DNA from: a virus
Strand: one strand, 5' to 3'
Length of the DNA stretch: 37,485 bases
Virus record (IMG/VR): IMGVR_UViG_3300000117_000001
Location: 1 to 37,485 of that record
Position 1 is the first letter of the stretch. Each line of letters starts with the position of its first letter. Below are positions 7,119 through 14,586 of this stretch, in pieces. The translations under genes were made by a program, and so were the position numbers. The notes under the pieces are model-generated. The model did not search any database, was not told the origin of the DNA, and saw only the letters and a program-made list of their open reading frames with translations.

Positions 7119-7345
7119 TATAATCTCTCCATTATCACTTTGTAATCTTCAACCATCTTACGCAACCGCTTGACTTCTGCAAGGAGAAGTGGTGCGTCTG
7201 TCACTAAGTTTGCCGTTGCTTCATTCGGAAACACGGTGCAGATATTTACATCTCTAGCATAAATGTGATGAGCCAATGCACCTTCATGTCTAGTATCTCG
7301 CCATTCGCCCTGTATGTGTCCTTCGTATTTGTCTGTGTCAATCAT
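7118..7345 (-). CDS. Conserved small phage-type protein
   Basis: 75 residues, ATGA overlap with the upstream gene. The C-terminal half NLVTDAPLLLAEVKRLR resembles a very common phage hypothetical family with the signature A-x-LI/VT-x-AP-x-LL-x-EV, followed by a coiled coil. The N-terminus is acidic. Function of that family is not established to my knowledge. Confidence 0.65.
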   Translation of the reverse strand: MIDTDKYEGHIQGEWRDTRHEGALAHHIYARDVNICTVFPNEATANLVTDAPLLLAEVKRLRKMVEDYKVIMERL

Positions 7346-7851
7346 TCAATCACCTCTACGCCTCGCCACCAATTAGGGGAAACTCTCCCCATCTCCCATT
7401 TAGCAAATGTCTTAGTGTGGTAGTATTGTCGATATGCTAGAATAGCATTAGACATCTTGTATTCCTCTGGCATAGCCTGTGCGAATGGCGTTCTATCACC
7501 CTCTGGCAAGTAATCGTCACACATCCAATACATCTGATTTATGGGGAGTAGACAGGCATGGGGTCTACCATAACGAGATTTGAATTGGTCTGCTAGAGCA
7601 ACAGCATGTCTAGCAAGCCATAAGAAGTTGGATTGGTTTTCTTGAGTCCAACGAGTACAGGGATGGTGCGGGTAGCCACCCTTGTATGGCGTACCATTAA
7701 GGGTCAGAGGCATATCTTTGTCGGTTGCACCGTGAAATCGCAAAGCAGAAGCCATCATCTGCGCCGACTCTACTACCATCTTACTAAGATGTTTGTCGCA
7801 CATCATTTCAGCCGCTTCTTCTGGATTGTCAGATAATGCGAATATATTCAT
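7342..7851 (-). CDS. Conserved phage protein, CDKHxxKM type
   Basis: 169 residues. ATG 7851 has a strong SD (AGGAGGG, 7 nt); an upstream in-frame ATG lacks this. Motifs: MCDKHLSKMVVESAQMM near residue 17, HHPCTRWT near 58, NFLWLARHA near 71, and PEEYK near 125. This combination is a widespread tailed-phage family, sometimes labelled pyrimidine-dimer glycosylase-like because its Asp-Lys-His/Gln region recalls small DNA-repair glycosylases. I consider that label unproven; a DNA-related role is plausible. Confidence 0.7.
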   Translation of the reverse strand: MNIFALSDNPEEAAEMMCDKHLSKMVVESAQMMASALRFHGATDKDMPLTLNGTPYKGGYPHHPCTRWTQENQSNFLWLARHAVALADQFKSRYGRPHACLLPINQMYWMCDDYLPEGDRTPFAQAMPEEYKMSNAILAYRQYYHTKTFAKWEMGRVSPNWWRGVEVIE

Positions 7852-8015
7852 TGTGCATCCCTCCTTAGAAACATTCCCGACATTCTCATAGGCACAACTA
7901 CAGTCCAATTGCAGGTATCACAGCATCTACCTGCATTCACAGGCTGGGCATTGTGTCCCTCACTCCATCCGTAGTCGGTTACTGCTATCTCTCCTTTGCA
8001 TATGCTACATTTCAT
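7848..8015 (-). CDS. Conserved phage zinc-ribbon protein, 55 aa
   Basis: ATG 8015 with SD GGAGG; ATGA overlap with the next gene. CSICKGEI at the N-terminus, then GHNAQPVNAGRCCDTCN and VVPMRM. The signature Cys-x2-Cys ... NA-x-PVN-x-GRCCD-x-CN ... V-(V/I)-P is a well-known phage hypothetical family. Two Cys pairs suggest one structural zinc. Function unknown. Confidence 0.75.
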   Translation of the reverse strand: MKCSICKGEIAVTDYGWSEGHNAQPVNAGRCCDTCNWTVVVPMRMSGMFLRRDAQ

Positions 8016-8239
8016 ACTAAATCCTCCGTTGCGTCTTTTATTTCTTGTAATGCTACTTCGATTTCCGCAAGCACTTCTTCCCATTCCATCGAGCCGCTAT
8101 GTGGCGACTGTATGTCGTGTGGTAAGTCTGCTACAGCGTTTTCGATAGCGTCAATCGCTACCTCTACGGCACTCTTCGCATCGTCTAATTCATCTACTCT
8201 ACAGAGCAGTGCTTCTATCTCTTCTTTCAATTCACTCAT
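8012..8239 (-). CDS. Acidic coiled-coil protein, 75 aa
   Basis: ATG 8239 with SD GGAGG. Almost entirely alpha-helical with heptad-like spacing (ELKEEIEALLCRVDELDDA; VLAEIEVALQEIKDATE), broken once by PHDIQSPHSGS. Strongly acidic. Likely a small oligomeric adaptor or inhibitor; no family recognised. First gene of a sub-operon after a gap holding a CCCCTAT element. Confidence 0.65.
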   Translation of the reverse strand: MSELKEEIEALLCRVDELDDAKSAVEVAIDAIENAVADLPHDIQSPHSGSMEWEEVLAEIEVALQEIKDATEDLV

Positions 8240-8261
8240 TTTTATGCCTCCATTTTGTGTT

Positions 8262-8280
8262 CTATAATAGGGGTCTCACC
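8262..8280 (-). promoter_or_regulatory. CCCCTAT element, copy a
   Basis: On the minus strand: GGTGAGACCCCTATTATAGA, starting at 8280 and reading left, 23 nt upstream of the ATG at 8239. It lies in one of the few non-overlapping gaps (8240-8283). Matches four other sites with a GA-rich lead, a C-run and TATA. Probable internal promoter or operator. Confidence 0.45.
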
Positions 8281-8283
8281 TAC

Positions 8284-8547
8284 TTAGACTTGCTCCTTCA
8301 ATTTCTTACTATCGACTAGCAATCTATCAGTTGTTAGTTTGCGAGTCTGGAATACCTTTTCTACCCATGCGTCTTCTTCGATACCGCACTCCTTCGGAGT
8401 CTTGCCTTCGATGCGTACACATGGGGTGGAAACACGCAACATGGTTTCCGCTAATCTGCATTTAACGCATCCTTCCGTTTTACGGTCATACGCTAAGGCT
8501 TCTGGTGGAGGGTCGCAAGGCGAGCCGCATATACCGCACTTACCCAT
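8284..8547 (-). CDS. Zinc-binding protein, 87 aa
   Basis: ATG 8547 follows the upstream stop directly, with SD GGGGAGGAAG inside the upstream gene. CGICGSPC at residues 4-11 and CVKC near 27 give a four-Cys site; CGI and CVRI Cys residues further on may be structural. The C-terminus is a charged helix. Last gene before the gap at 8240-8283. Function unknown. Confidence 0.7.
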   Translation of the reverse strand: MGKCGICGSPCDPPPEALAYDRKTEGCVKCRLAETMLRVSTPCVRIEGKTPKECGIEEDAWVEKVFQTRKLTTDRLLVDSKKLKEQV

Positions 8548-9084
8548 TCACTCTTCCTCCCCGATATAGTTTGCGATTCTGTATTGTTGTGGTTTATCTA
8601 AACCAAATACACTCAAGTCTACACCTGCCTCATCAGCCGCTTCTCTCATCAACTCATCAGCCATCTGACGCAAATCTTTTGGGACAGTCCTTTCGATTAT
8701 CCAATCAAAACCTACCCACTCTACGCTACTAGCGTCTTCGGGTAGTGCTACCTGCAAGATTGCTGGGCCTACTAGTGGTTTGTCGTAGGTTATGCCTTCA
8801 CCATAAGCGGCGAAGGTAGATACTGAATTAGGTTTCAAGTTTCGCAGAAGACCCTCTTCGTTCACTATAACATCCCTTATTTCGCAAAGACCTGCTACGA
8901 ATCCTTTATCATCATATCCTAAACCGCTTGCTGGTACAGGGAAACCTTCGGTGTTTCTTACATTGGCGTATTCTATGTACCCGCCTACATGTTCTTGCAT
9001 TTCCTCTAGGGAAAGGTCGTCTAGGGTTATTCTCGTTATCACGCCGCTTTCTGCTATTAGTATACTTAGTATCTCTTCTTTCAT
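8548..9084 (-). CDS. DUF3846-like protein
   Basis: 178 residues, SD GGAGATGA. The order LSLEEMQEHVGGYIEYANV, then VNEEGLLRNLKPNSVS, then LVGPAILQVALP matches the phage DUF3846 pattern (helix, V-G-G-x-I-E, later N-E-E/D-G-x-x, then a G-x-A/V strand). The family is common in phages of many hosts and has no established function. The acidic C-terminal extension (residues 120-178) is specific to this protein. Confidence 0.6.
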   Translation of the reverse strand: MKEEILSILIAESGVITRITLDDLSLEEMQEHVGGYIEYANVRNTEGFPVPASGLGYDDKGFVAGLCEIRDVIVNEEGLLRNLKPNSVSTFAAYGEGITYDKPLVGPAILQVALPEDASSVEWVGFDWIIERTVPKDLRQMADELMREAADEAGVDLSVFGLDKPQQYRIANYIGEEE

Positions 9085-9320
9085 CTAATCATCTCCTTAT
9101 CTCTTCTTATGTTGCTCTCAACTTCTAGCAAGGCAGAATCTAAAAGATTCCTCCATGTTCGTAATCGTGAGAGTGTGTTTTCTGTCTGCTCTGGTACAAG
9201 CATAGTGTATGCTTGAGACATGTGTTCTAGCAAAGTCACCGCTTCTAGTAGTGCCTTGACTGTGAATGTATGAGTATACAAGGTATCACGCCCACATTCC
9301 TGACGAGAACGGGTCGTCAT
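9081..9320 (-). CDS. Hypothetical helical protein
   Basis: About 79 residues from ATG 9320; this start overlaps the upstream gene by 35 nt and has only a weak SD, so a downstream TTG near 9281 is also possible. The conserved-looking part is two helices (VKALLEAVTLLEHMSQAY and RLRTWRNLLDSALLEVES). ATGA overlap with the next gene supports the 3' end. Not recognised. Confidence 0.5.
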   Translation of the reverse strand: MTTRSRQECGRDTLYTHTFTVKALLEAVTLLEHMSQAYTMLVPEQTENTLSRLRTWRNLLDSALLEVESNIRRDKEMIR

Positions 9321-9957
9321 CGTTCTCATCACTGTCGGGGTCAATATCTTCTGCGACTTTTATACCCATGCCGAATGCCTTCTTTCTGATAGCGGCTCTG
9401 ACATCATCTTCGTCGTGACTTTCAATTGCGTCTACATGTGACTCTACGGGCAACCTGCTAGTCACACTATCTATGTATCTCTGCAAGTAAGTGTTGTCGG
9501 TTACGGGGATTGCGGCGGCTTTTGTAGCGTCATCGTAGACAAAGCCATCCACACATGCGTCTAAGGTCTTCATGAAAGATTCCCATAGATGTTGATACCT
9601 ACGGTACTTTCGTGTCTTGCTAGACTCGGTGTCAATGTTAGGTATTAACCTAGCCGGACAATGTGCTGGTTCTGCCTGTGTGCCTGTCACTAGGTTAGTG
9701 ACGAGTAAACTTTCGCAATAGTTGATAACTTCTTGTGCGTCTACTTTACCATCCTTTAGGATGCCCTTAGCCCTCTCATGACATGCCTGTAACTCTGCTA
9801 GGTTAATGTCATCTGCTATCACTTCATCAAATGCAGACTCGCCGTTGCTTCTGTAGAAGCCGTGGTCTGCGTCTATTACAAGGCCGTTCTCTACTACTAC
9901 TGCGTAGTAAAAACTCGCAGCGTCGCTTTCGTTGTTTATGTGTTTCAATCCTTCCAT
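9286..9957 (-). CDS. Hypothetical protein with acidic C-terminus
   Basis: 223 residues; SD AGGAGAG, spacing 6. N-terminal mixed fold (SFYYAVVVENGLVIDADHG), middle helical, and a C-terminal tail rich in Asp/Glu (DIDPDSDENDDDPF) that could bind basic proteins or mimic DNA charge. Not recognised. First gene after the 9958-10001 gap, which carries a CCCCCTATA element. Confidence 0.65.
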   Translation of the reverse strand: MEGLKHINNESDAASFYYAVVVENGLVIDADHGFYRSNGESAFDEVIADDINLAELQACHERAKGILKDGKVDAQEVINYCESLLVTNLVTGTQAEPAHCPARLIPNIDTESSKTRKYRRYQHLWESFMKTLDACVDGFVYDDATKAAAIPVTDNTYLQRYIDSVTSRLPVESHVDAIESHDEDDVRAAIRKKAFGMGIKVAEDIDPDSDENDDDPFSSGMWA

Positions 9958-9981
9958 GTTTTTCTCTCCTGTTTCAGCCTC

Positions 9982-9998
9982 TTATAGGGGGCTTCACC
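9982..9998 (-). promoter_or_regulatory. CCCCCTATA element, copy b
   Basis: Minus strand reads GGTGAAGCCCCCTATAAG from 9998 leftward, 25 nt before the ATG at 9957. The gap 9958-10001 has no gene. Best match to the consensus GA-rich / C5 / TATA element. Confidence 0.5.
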
Positions 9999-10001
9999 TA
10001 T

Positions 10002-10532
10002 TTATTGTTTATCCCCCATCGGGCCAGCCTTTAGTTTGCTTTTTGCTTTAGCAAAGTCTACTTGCTTAATTGCACCCACGGACACATAGTCCTTGAGTGC
10101 ATCTATGTCTACAGTCCATCTGAACCTCGACCTATGATTATGAATTGCGAAGACGAAGTCTTCGTACATCATTTGAGCATCGTCACCCCATCCATTGATG
10201 TCCTTCATATGCTCTCTCACCACATCTGCGCCGCCTACTTTGAGTGTGCGGCCTAGGTGTTTAGCCATGTGGCATCTAGGACATAGTGCTTGCACACCTA
10301 AGAGAACTTGTTTGTTAGAAATATCGTCGTAGCCCCAGATTTCATGGGCTTCGACGGCATGTTTGCGATTTTGCGTAAATCCATCTTGGCCGCAGATTTC
10401 ACATTTCTTGTCTGCTCTGTCGTAGACAAACTTGCGAAGTCTATTCCAACCCGAAGGGGGCATGAGGCTACGCAAGTTTGCACCCCATGTTCCTGTAGGA
10501 ACCAACTCGCATGTCAGAGGAATACCTCTCAT
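10002..10532 (-). CDS. HNH-type zinc protein (putative endonuclease)
   Basis: 176 residues from ATG 10532 (SD GAGGTGG); an upstream GTG at 10541 is also in frame. CEICGQ near residue 45, EAHEIWGY near 64 and LCPRCHMAKH near 84 form the zinc-finger version of the HNH fold: two Cys pairs around the metal-binding His residues. Such proteins nick or cut DNA or serve as phage accessory nucleases. Sits alone between two gaps, not in the packaging module. Confidence 0.7.
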   Translation of the reverse strand: MRGIPLTCELVPTGTWGANLRSLMPPSGWNRLRKFVYDRADKKCEICGQDGFTQNRKHAVEAHEIWGYDDISNKQVLLGVQALCPRCHMAKHLGRTLKVGGADVVREHMKDINGWGDDAQMMYEDFVFAIHNHRSRFRWTVDIDALKDYVSVGAIKQVDFAKAKSKLKAGPMGDKQ

Positions 10533-10590
10533 TTGCGCCACCTCTTGAGTATATTCCTAAGTGAAGGCCATTCGGCCCACATGTCGAATA

Positions 10591-11037
10591 TCACAGTAAA
10601 TCCCCCAGAGCATCAGCGACTTGTCGCTTGACATCTTTCATATCTACCTTCTGCGATTGTTTGACTTTACCGTTTCTTTTCTTTCTAGAAAAGATACGGG
10701 AAAAGAATGACTTCTTTTTCTTAGGAACAACTGCTACTGTAGCAACCTTTGGTTGGAAGTGTCTGTTAGTTGTCGCAAGAGTTGTCATAACAACTAGTGG
10801 GTGGTCATGTGAGCATAGGTACGACTGCTGCATCTGGCTGAATCGCATCTCACTTCCACACATAGGACAAGCATCAGATGACATAGGCTCATCCGTCTTG
10901 ACGACTATGTCGGAGACTCCACCATCCGGCCTACGGCAAATCACATTTGCGTTTCTCTCTCCGGCAAGGCAGTTTATCTTTAGCACTTCGTAATCCTGTG
11001 GGATTACTGTAATCACTGACGCAGACTCGAATATCAT
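10591..11037 (-). CDS. Zinc-ribbon protein with basic tail and GDL C-terminus
   Basis: 148 residues, ATGA overlap with the upstream gene. CPMCGSEM near residue 57 and YLCSHDHP near 73 form a probable CCCH zinc site. Residues 100-130 are Lys/Arg-rich with Phe (KKKKSFFSRIFSRKKR), a likely nucleic-acid or membrane contact. The last 20 residues (DVKRQVADALGDLL) closely resemble the end of the 13208-13666 protein, suggesting a shared docking helix. Confidence 0.65.
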   Translation of the reverse strand: MIFESASVITVIPQDYEVLKINCLAGERNANVICRRPDGGVSDIVVKTDEPMSSDACPMCGSEMRFSQMQQSYLCSHDHPLVVMTTLATTNRHFQPKVATVAVVPKKKKSFFSRIFSRKKRNGKVKQSQKVDMKDVKRQVADALGDLL

Positions 11038-11252
11038 TCGTATGCCTCCTGTAACTGTGTGATGCCGCTTTTGATTGTGCCAATGGTAGTGTCTAGCATT
11101 TTGAGAGCCACTACGCTTTCACCAATCGCAAGTTGCATTCTAGTAATCTCTAAGACATCTACGATGTCGTTTAGTACATTCACCTGCATACCTACCATGT
11201 TGTCTAACATTTCTTTCACTTCATCAATTATTTTCTGTTCGTTCATTTTCAT
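11034..11252 (-). CDS. Helical hypothetical protein, 72 aa
   Basis: Starts at ATG 11252 (ATGA overlap with the upstream stop) or ATG 11246, both after GAGAGGAGG. All helical: KIIDEVKEMLDNMVGMQ, VLNDIVDVLEITRMQLAI, TTIGTIKSGITQLQEAYE. Probably a small coiled-coil oligomer. Not recognised. Confidence 0.65.
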   Translation of the reverse strand: MKMNEQKIIDEVKEMLDNMVGMQVNVLNDIVDVLEITRMQLAIGESVVALKMLDTTIGTIKSGITQLQEAYE

Positions 11253-11515
11253 TCCTCCTCTCCACAATAACATGCGCTCATAAATGGCCCATTTAGGTGT
11301 GAATAATCTCTGATGAAACACTCGCAAGTGTCACACCAATTACCTTCGGTCTGCAATTCGTCAAGCCATTCTGCTAGTCCCATCTCATACATGATTGGGT
11401 CTACCAATTTGCATACAATGGAAGGCGACCTCCCTACACCGAAGACAACTATGTCTTGGTAGCAACCGTCTAGCAAATCATCGTAAGCCTCGTATACTGC
11501 GTAACTGTAACTCAT
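11249..11515 (-). CDS. Small zinc-binding protein, 88 aa
   Basis: ATG 11515 with SD GGAAGGAGG. N-terminal Tyr-rich helix (SYSYAVYEAYDDLL), then CDTCECF near residue 61 and CYCGEEE at the C-terminus, giving a possible C-terminal zinc knuckle. Acidic end. ATGA-coupled to the next gene. Function unknown. Confidence 0.65.
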   Translation of the reverse strand: MSYSYAVYEAYDDLLDGCYQDIVVFGVGRSPSIVCKLVDPIMYEMGLAEWLDELQTEGNWCDTCECFIRDYSHLNGPFMSACYCGEEE

Positions 11516-11517
11516 GT

Positions 11518-11727
11518 TCAAGCCTCCTTCCATTCATTTAGAAGTCTAAGGACTTCTTTTTGGTCTTTCAGTTTGTCTAATTGGTCTGTGATTATACTGT
11601 GTATAATCGTAAGTGCGGTGGCCCTGTTAGGCTCATCCACAAAGTCCTCGATTACATCTCCGTTCTCAAGCATGTCACACATACTAAGCAAAATCTCTTC
11701 ATATTGTTCAATTGGCATTTTCATCAT
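11518..11727 (-). CDS. Acidic helical protein, ~69 aa
   Basis: The outer start at 11727 overlaps the upstream stop (ATGA); ATGs at 11724 and 11718 are in frame and give better distance to the GAGG SD. The sequence is amphipathic helix throughout (YEEILLSMCDMLENG; TIIHSIITDQLDKLKDQKE). Not recognised. Confidence 0.6.
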   Translation of the reverse strand: MMKMPIEQYEEILLSMCDMLENGDVIEDFVDEPNRATALTIIHSIITDQLDKLKDQKEVLRLLNEWKEA

Positions 11728-11945
11728 TCCTCTTCTGTTCGGTTCTTATCCTCTATAGGGGGGCCGCCACTACTTGAAGTTTTTCGTTTGACCCAGACCA
11801 TCTCGCCTGTGTCTCGCATCTGTATAGCGTCTAGCGTATGTTGTAGTGTCATATGCAGACCTATGCGACCATCATGTCGCACCATCTGTCTGTCTAATAC
11901 GGGAACCCATGTTCCCTGACGAGTTTCTAGCATTTCGTAAATCAT
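11724..11945 (-). CDS. Hypothetical protein, 73 aa
   Basis: ATG 11945 with TGGAGTGA 8 nt upstream; a TTG at 11972 would overlap the upstream gene by 20 nt. Residues 8-30 are beta-like (RQGTWVPVLDRQMVRHDG). The Pro/Gly-rich tail (SSSGGPPIED) is encoded by the stretch that also carries CCCCCTATA element copy c. Not recognised. Confidence 0.6.
   Translation of the reverse strand: MIYEMLETRQGTWVPVLDRQMVRHDGRIGLHMTLQHTLDAIQMRDTGEMVWVKRKTSSSGGPPIEDKNRTEEE
11753..11770 (-). promoter_or_regulatory. CCCCCTATA element, copy c
   Basis: Minus strand GTGGCGGCCCCCCTATAG inside the 3' end of the 11724-11945 gene, 26-43 nt upstream of the next start. The C-run and TATA match copies b and d. Because it is also coding, chance is a fair alternative. 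Confidence 0.3.
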
Positions 11946-11952
11946 TTGCGAA

Positions 11953-12189
11953 TCACTCCAAAGGATGCTCAATATCTTTGTCTCCGAGAACCCATCGCAA
12001 AGATTTTACAACGCCCTGTAGGGCTTTGTAATTTCTCATATGGTGCATACGCTCGGCCTTCTTGCATGTCTGTAGAGCAAGCAGGTGTCTGTTCTGCTTG
12101 CGCTCTGCTCGGTCTAGCATTCGCTCGATTTCAGACCAACTTCTCTCGTAAGAGAAGTGTTCAGAGTCTTGATGGTCGTTTAGTGTCAT
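11953..12189 (-). CDS. Basic coiled-coil protein, 78 aa
   Basis: ATG 12189 overlaps the upstream stop; AGGGTGA lies 7-8 nt upstream. Charged helices throughout (SWSEIERMLDRAERKQNRH; YKALQGVVKSLRWVLGD). Possible nucleic-acid-binding helical bundle. Not recognised. Confidence 0.6.
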   Translation of the reverse strand: MTLNDHQDSEHFSYERSWSEIERMLDRAERKQNRHLLALQTCKKAERMHHMRNYKALQGVVKSLRWVLGDKDIEHPLE

Positions 12190-12314
12190 TGTAATGTCAC
12201 CCTATCAAGAAGTCGCAATATAATTTCCATTTCATCAGCGTTCAACTGACTACTAACATTCCACTGAATACCGTAAGGCCTCATTCTTTCTCGTAAGTCT
12301 TGTATGTAACTCAT
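12186..12314 (-). CDS. Small hypothetical protein, 42 aa
   Basis: Fills the gap between two genes with ATGA overlaps at both ends (start 12314, stop 12186) and SD GAGAGGG. Sequence: a basic first half (LRERMRPYG) and an amphipathic helix (LNADEMEIILRLLDRV). The perfect fit into the overlap chain is the main support. Confidence 0.6.
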   Translation of the reverse strand: MSYIQDLRERMRPYGIQWNVSSQLNADEMEIILRLLDRVTLQ

Positions 12315-12616
12315 TCTGTACCCTCTCCTAGTGCGCCTAGTATGTCGTCATGTAGGGCCATGAAATTGTCGTACAATTTCTGACCTGTGCCTTTGATGCC
12401 GAAGTATTTCTTGACATCTGTGACTTTCCAATGTCTGTGGGGTTTCCAACCACGCACATAGCCACTAAGGTCTCTCTTAGAGACGATTAGATTCCAAATG
12501 GCTCTCCCCATAGGGGAACCATTAACGGCCATGACTTCGCCGCCATTCGCAAGTATTTCTGCTTCATTTCTCAATTCCTCCATAAATGGAGAGTCCATAT
12601 CGTATTTCATTTTCAT
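12311..12616 (-). CDS. Hypothetical protein, 101 aa
   Basis: ATG 12616 after SD GGGAGG. N-terminal acidic helix, then GGEVMAVNGSPMGRAIWN near residue 25 and a basic aromatic stretch (YVRGWKPHRHWKVTDVKKYF) near 53, followed by a C-terminal helix. Possibly nucleic-acid-binding. Not recognised. Confidence 0.65.
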   Translation of the reverse strand: MKMKYDMDSPFMEELRNEAEILANGGEVMAVNGSPMGRAIWNLIVSKRDLSGYVRGWKPHRHWKVTDVKKYFGIKGTGQKLYDNFMALHDDILGALGEGTE

Positions 12617-12619
12617 TCT

Positions 12620-12811
12620 TCATTCCTCCCTTTTTTCAACTGTGATACCACGCAGGGTATTAGGGAATGGTCTGCGAATGAATTGCCATAATTCATCCCA
12701 CTCACCATCCCATGCGTCTCTCTGGTGTAGGAGTGTGTCATCATCGTGAAAAACACGAATGATTCCTTCGTATAGTGTAATTCTGATACCTGCCGCACCT
12801 TTTTCCTTCAT
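12620..12811 (-). CDS. Hypothetical protein, 63 aa
   Basis: ATG 12811 with SD AGGTG and ATGA overlap with the upstream stop. Beta-like N-terminus (GIRITLYEGIIRVFHDD) and a Trp-rich middle (DAWDGEWDELWQFI). An alternative frame over the same bases (12613-12798) lacks the overlap and SD. Not recognised. Confidence 0.6.
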   Translation of the reverse strand: MKEKGAAGIRITLYEGIIRVFHDDDTLLHQRDAWDGEWDELWQFIRRPFPNTLRGITVEKREE

Positions 12812-13095
12812 TCTGAAGCACCTCCAATCGCAAAACCTCTTTCAATTATATGGACTGCTTCGACAGAAGTAAGCCACCCTTCGGGTTCTTCGTGTTCCCA
12901 ATACTTCAAGTCTGTGATACGCATCAATTCTAACAAGTGCTGCGGAGAGCCGTAGCCATTAGCAACAACTGAAAACTTTTCACCATCTTTCCTCTCTACA
13001 TGTATCTGCACAGGGGAGAGTCTATGTATATATGAAACGCAATCGGAGTTTTTCAGCATTCGTACAGTCTGCTCAAGCATGTCTGTCGTCATCAC
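12808..13095 (-). CDS. Hypothetical protein, 95 aa
   Basis: Two adjacent ATGs at 13095/13092; the start overlaps the stop of the upstream zinc microprotein. Alternating beta and helix (SPVQIHVERKDGEKFSVVAN; QHLLELMRITDLKYWE) and a C-terminal helix. Not recognised. Confidence 0.6.
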   Translation of the reverse strand: MMTTDMLEQTVRMLKNSDCVSYIHRLSPVQIHVERKDGEKFSVVANGYGSPQHLLELMRITDLKYWEHEEPEGWLTSVEAVHIIERGFAIGGASE

Positions 13096-13208
13096 TCATC
13101 ACCCCTTGCTACTCCACATGCTTTATCAAAGCACTCCGAGCATATACAGAAGTATAGTTTGTCTGTTTTGTTATCGCAATCTGCTAAAGCACAATACATG
13201 TAACTCAT
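13092..13208 (-). CDS. Cys-rich zinc microprotein, 38 aa
   Basis: ATG 13208 overlaps the upstream stop (TGATG). Six cysteines in 38 residues: C6, C11, then CICSEC (21-26) and C31. The pattern C-x4-C ... C-x-C-x2-C-x4-C would suit one zinc with spare ligands. Fits exactly between two genes. Confidence 0.65.
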   Translation of the reverse strand: MSYMYCALADCDNKTDKLYFCICSECFDKACGVARGDE

Positions 13209-13666
13209 CATTCATCACCTCCGGTGATTAGGTCGCCCAATTCTTTTGCGACAAGTTTCTGAACCTCTGCTACTGACAAAGGCTTAGTGCCTTTGGTAGA
13301 CCTGCCATTGTATGAGCGAGGCTTGAGTGAAGGTAGACCTGTAGGTCTAGATGCCGTAGTCCTGTTGTTTCGTCTAACTACTCTACGAGTAGGTCTATCT
13401 GCTATGTATGCTCTAACTGTAGGTATGTAACCCATCTTGCTACGCTTGTAAGCATTGATTTTATTCCATAACTCGGTTTCCTCTACATCACAGTACGCTG
13501 GTACTCTCATAAGAGTAACTTCTTCACTATCAGAACATGTTTCTAGAACCATGCACTTCTGTTCAAAGTCTCTCCATACATGTACCTTAGTCACGCCTTG
13601 TGCGTCAAATCTTACGGCGGCAACGCCAATCATTTCTCTCGTCGGTTTCATCTCATCGTCTTCCAT
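13208..13666 (-). CDS. Hypothetical protein with Arg-rich linker and GDL C-terminus
   Basis: 152 residues from ATG 13666 (SD ATAGGAG, good spacing; an ATG at 13675 sits on the SD). N-terminal half is beta-rich (MIGVAAVRFDAQGVTKVHVW), the middle is basic (RPTRRVVRRNNRTTASRP), and the end is EVQKLVAKELGDLI, nearly the same helix as in the 10591-11037 protein. I infer a common interaction tail. Function unknown. Confidence 0.65.
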   Translation of the reverse strand: MEDDEMKPTREMIGVAAVRFDAQGVTKVHVWRDFEQKCMVLETCSDSEEVTLMRVPAYCDVEETELWNKINAYKRSKMGYIPTVRAYIADRPTRRVVRRNNRTTASRPTGLPSLKPRSYNGRSTKGTKPLSVAEVQKLVAKELGDLITGGDE

Positions 13667-13678
13667 GTTTCTCATCTC

Positions 13679-13696
13679 CTATAGGGGGGTTTCTGG
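13679..13696 (-). promoter_or_regulatory. CCCCCTATA element, copy d
   Basis: Minus strand CCAGAAACCCCCCTATAG, in the only gene-free gap of this stretch (13667-13718), 12 nt before the ATG at 13666. The TATAGGAG end also supplies the SD, so its placement may reflect both roles. Confidence 0.4.
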
Positions 13697-13718
13697 TATT
13701 TAGTTTTACTCTATCTTT

Positions 13719-14531
13719 CTACTGCACTATTTCACGAGCGTGTCTGTAAGCCTCATATGTACGCTCATCAAACGCAGGTTCAACATCGTGGAAACGGTCA
13801 TCTTCTCTCTGTTCGGCTATTATTCTGCGAGTGTTGGTAAGTATAAACGCAGGTAGGGTACATGTAAGGAGTCTCCAAGACTCCTTTTTGTTGGTGACTA
13901 TGAGACTAAGGTCGGGTCTCTCTCCCTCTGGGAGAGTTTGCGGGTAAGTGTATTTCCAAGTGCTAACAGGAAAGTCAAATGCTTTGCATCCATCAGTAAA
14001 ATTAGCAAAGAATGTTTTAGCGAAGCGGTTCAAGTCCTCCGTGTCCGGCTCTGCCCTACCAAACTTCGCCCACGGAGACATATTTTCCCACCTCGTACAT
14101 AGGTTCAGAGAGTGGGTCTCCACATTCCAAGTGCTAGCATACGCTAGGATTCTAAAATCGCATTTATGGAGTCGAAGACTCGCAGAATAAGCCATATTTT
14201 GCACAGCATAAAATCGTGCGTTTTCGACTATATTGCATATAGCATTCATGTAAGGTCGGAATCTATACTGTTCTTTGAAAGTGAAGTAATGGTATTTCAT
14301 ATAATGATAGGCTTCACCTATCTCTTTTATGCAGAAGCCGAGATTTTTTAGTGTCATCATCATGCGCGTATTCCTATTATCGTAATTGTTGCGTAGCAAA
14401 TCATGATAATCTGTGTTATCTTCCAACTCTGTATAAACCTGCTTTCGCTCGTAATTAGCCCTAGTATCTTGGCAACCTGTGTAAGGTTCGCATCTACCGC
14501 ACCCTGTTGTGTACTCGTGAATTGATTTCAT
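13719..14531 (-). CDS. Hypothetical protein, 270 aa, Cys-rich N-terminus
   Basis: ATG 14531 has SD GGAGG; a TTG at 14600 would extend it by 23 residues but overlaps the membrane-protein gene. Residues 10-20 carry three Cys (GCGRCEPYTGCQ). The rest is aromatic-rich (Tyr, Trp, Phe): MKYHYFTFKEQYRFRPYM near residue 77 and WNVETHSLNLCTRWENM near 125. No catalytic motif seen. Contains strong internal hairpins (for example 13867-13882). Confidence 0.65.
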   Translation of the reverse strand: MKSIHEYTTGCGRCEPYTGCQDTRANYERKQVYTELEDNTDYHDLLRNNYDNRNTRMMMTLKNLGFCIKEIGEAYHYMKYHYFTFKEQYRFRPYMNAICNIVENARFYAVQNMAYSASLRLHKCDFRILAYASTWNVETHSLNLCTRWENMSPWAKFGRAEPDTEDLNRFAKTFFANFTDGCKAFDFPVSTWKYTYPQTLPEGERPDLSLIVTNKKESWRLLTCTLPAFILTNTRRIIAEQREDDRFHDVEPAFDERTYEAYRHAREIVQ

Positions 14532-14586
14532 TATTACTGCCTCCAATCTATTTTTCTGATTATTTTCTGGGAATCGAGAATTATTT

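Noticed and set aside
10529-10582. 17-codon leader peptide frame before the HNH gene
   Set aside because: ATGA overlap with the HNH start is attractive, but there is no SD and the product is too short to judge.
12613-12798. Alternative 61-aa frame over the 12620-12811 gene
   Set aside because: The other frame has the SD and the ATGA overlap with its neighbour.
14166-14351. Plus-strand frames opposite the 13719-14531 gene
   Set aside because: Shadow frames without SD; the minus-strand gene fits the operon.
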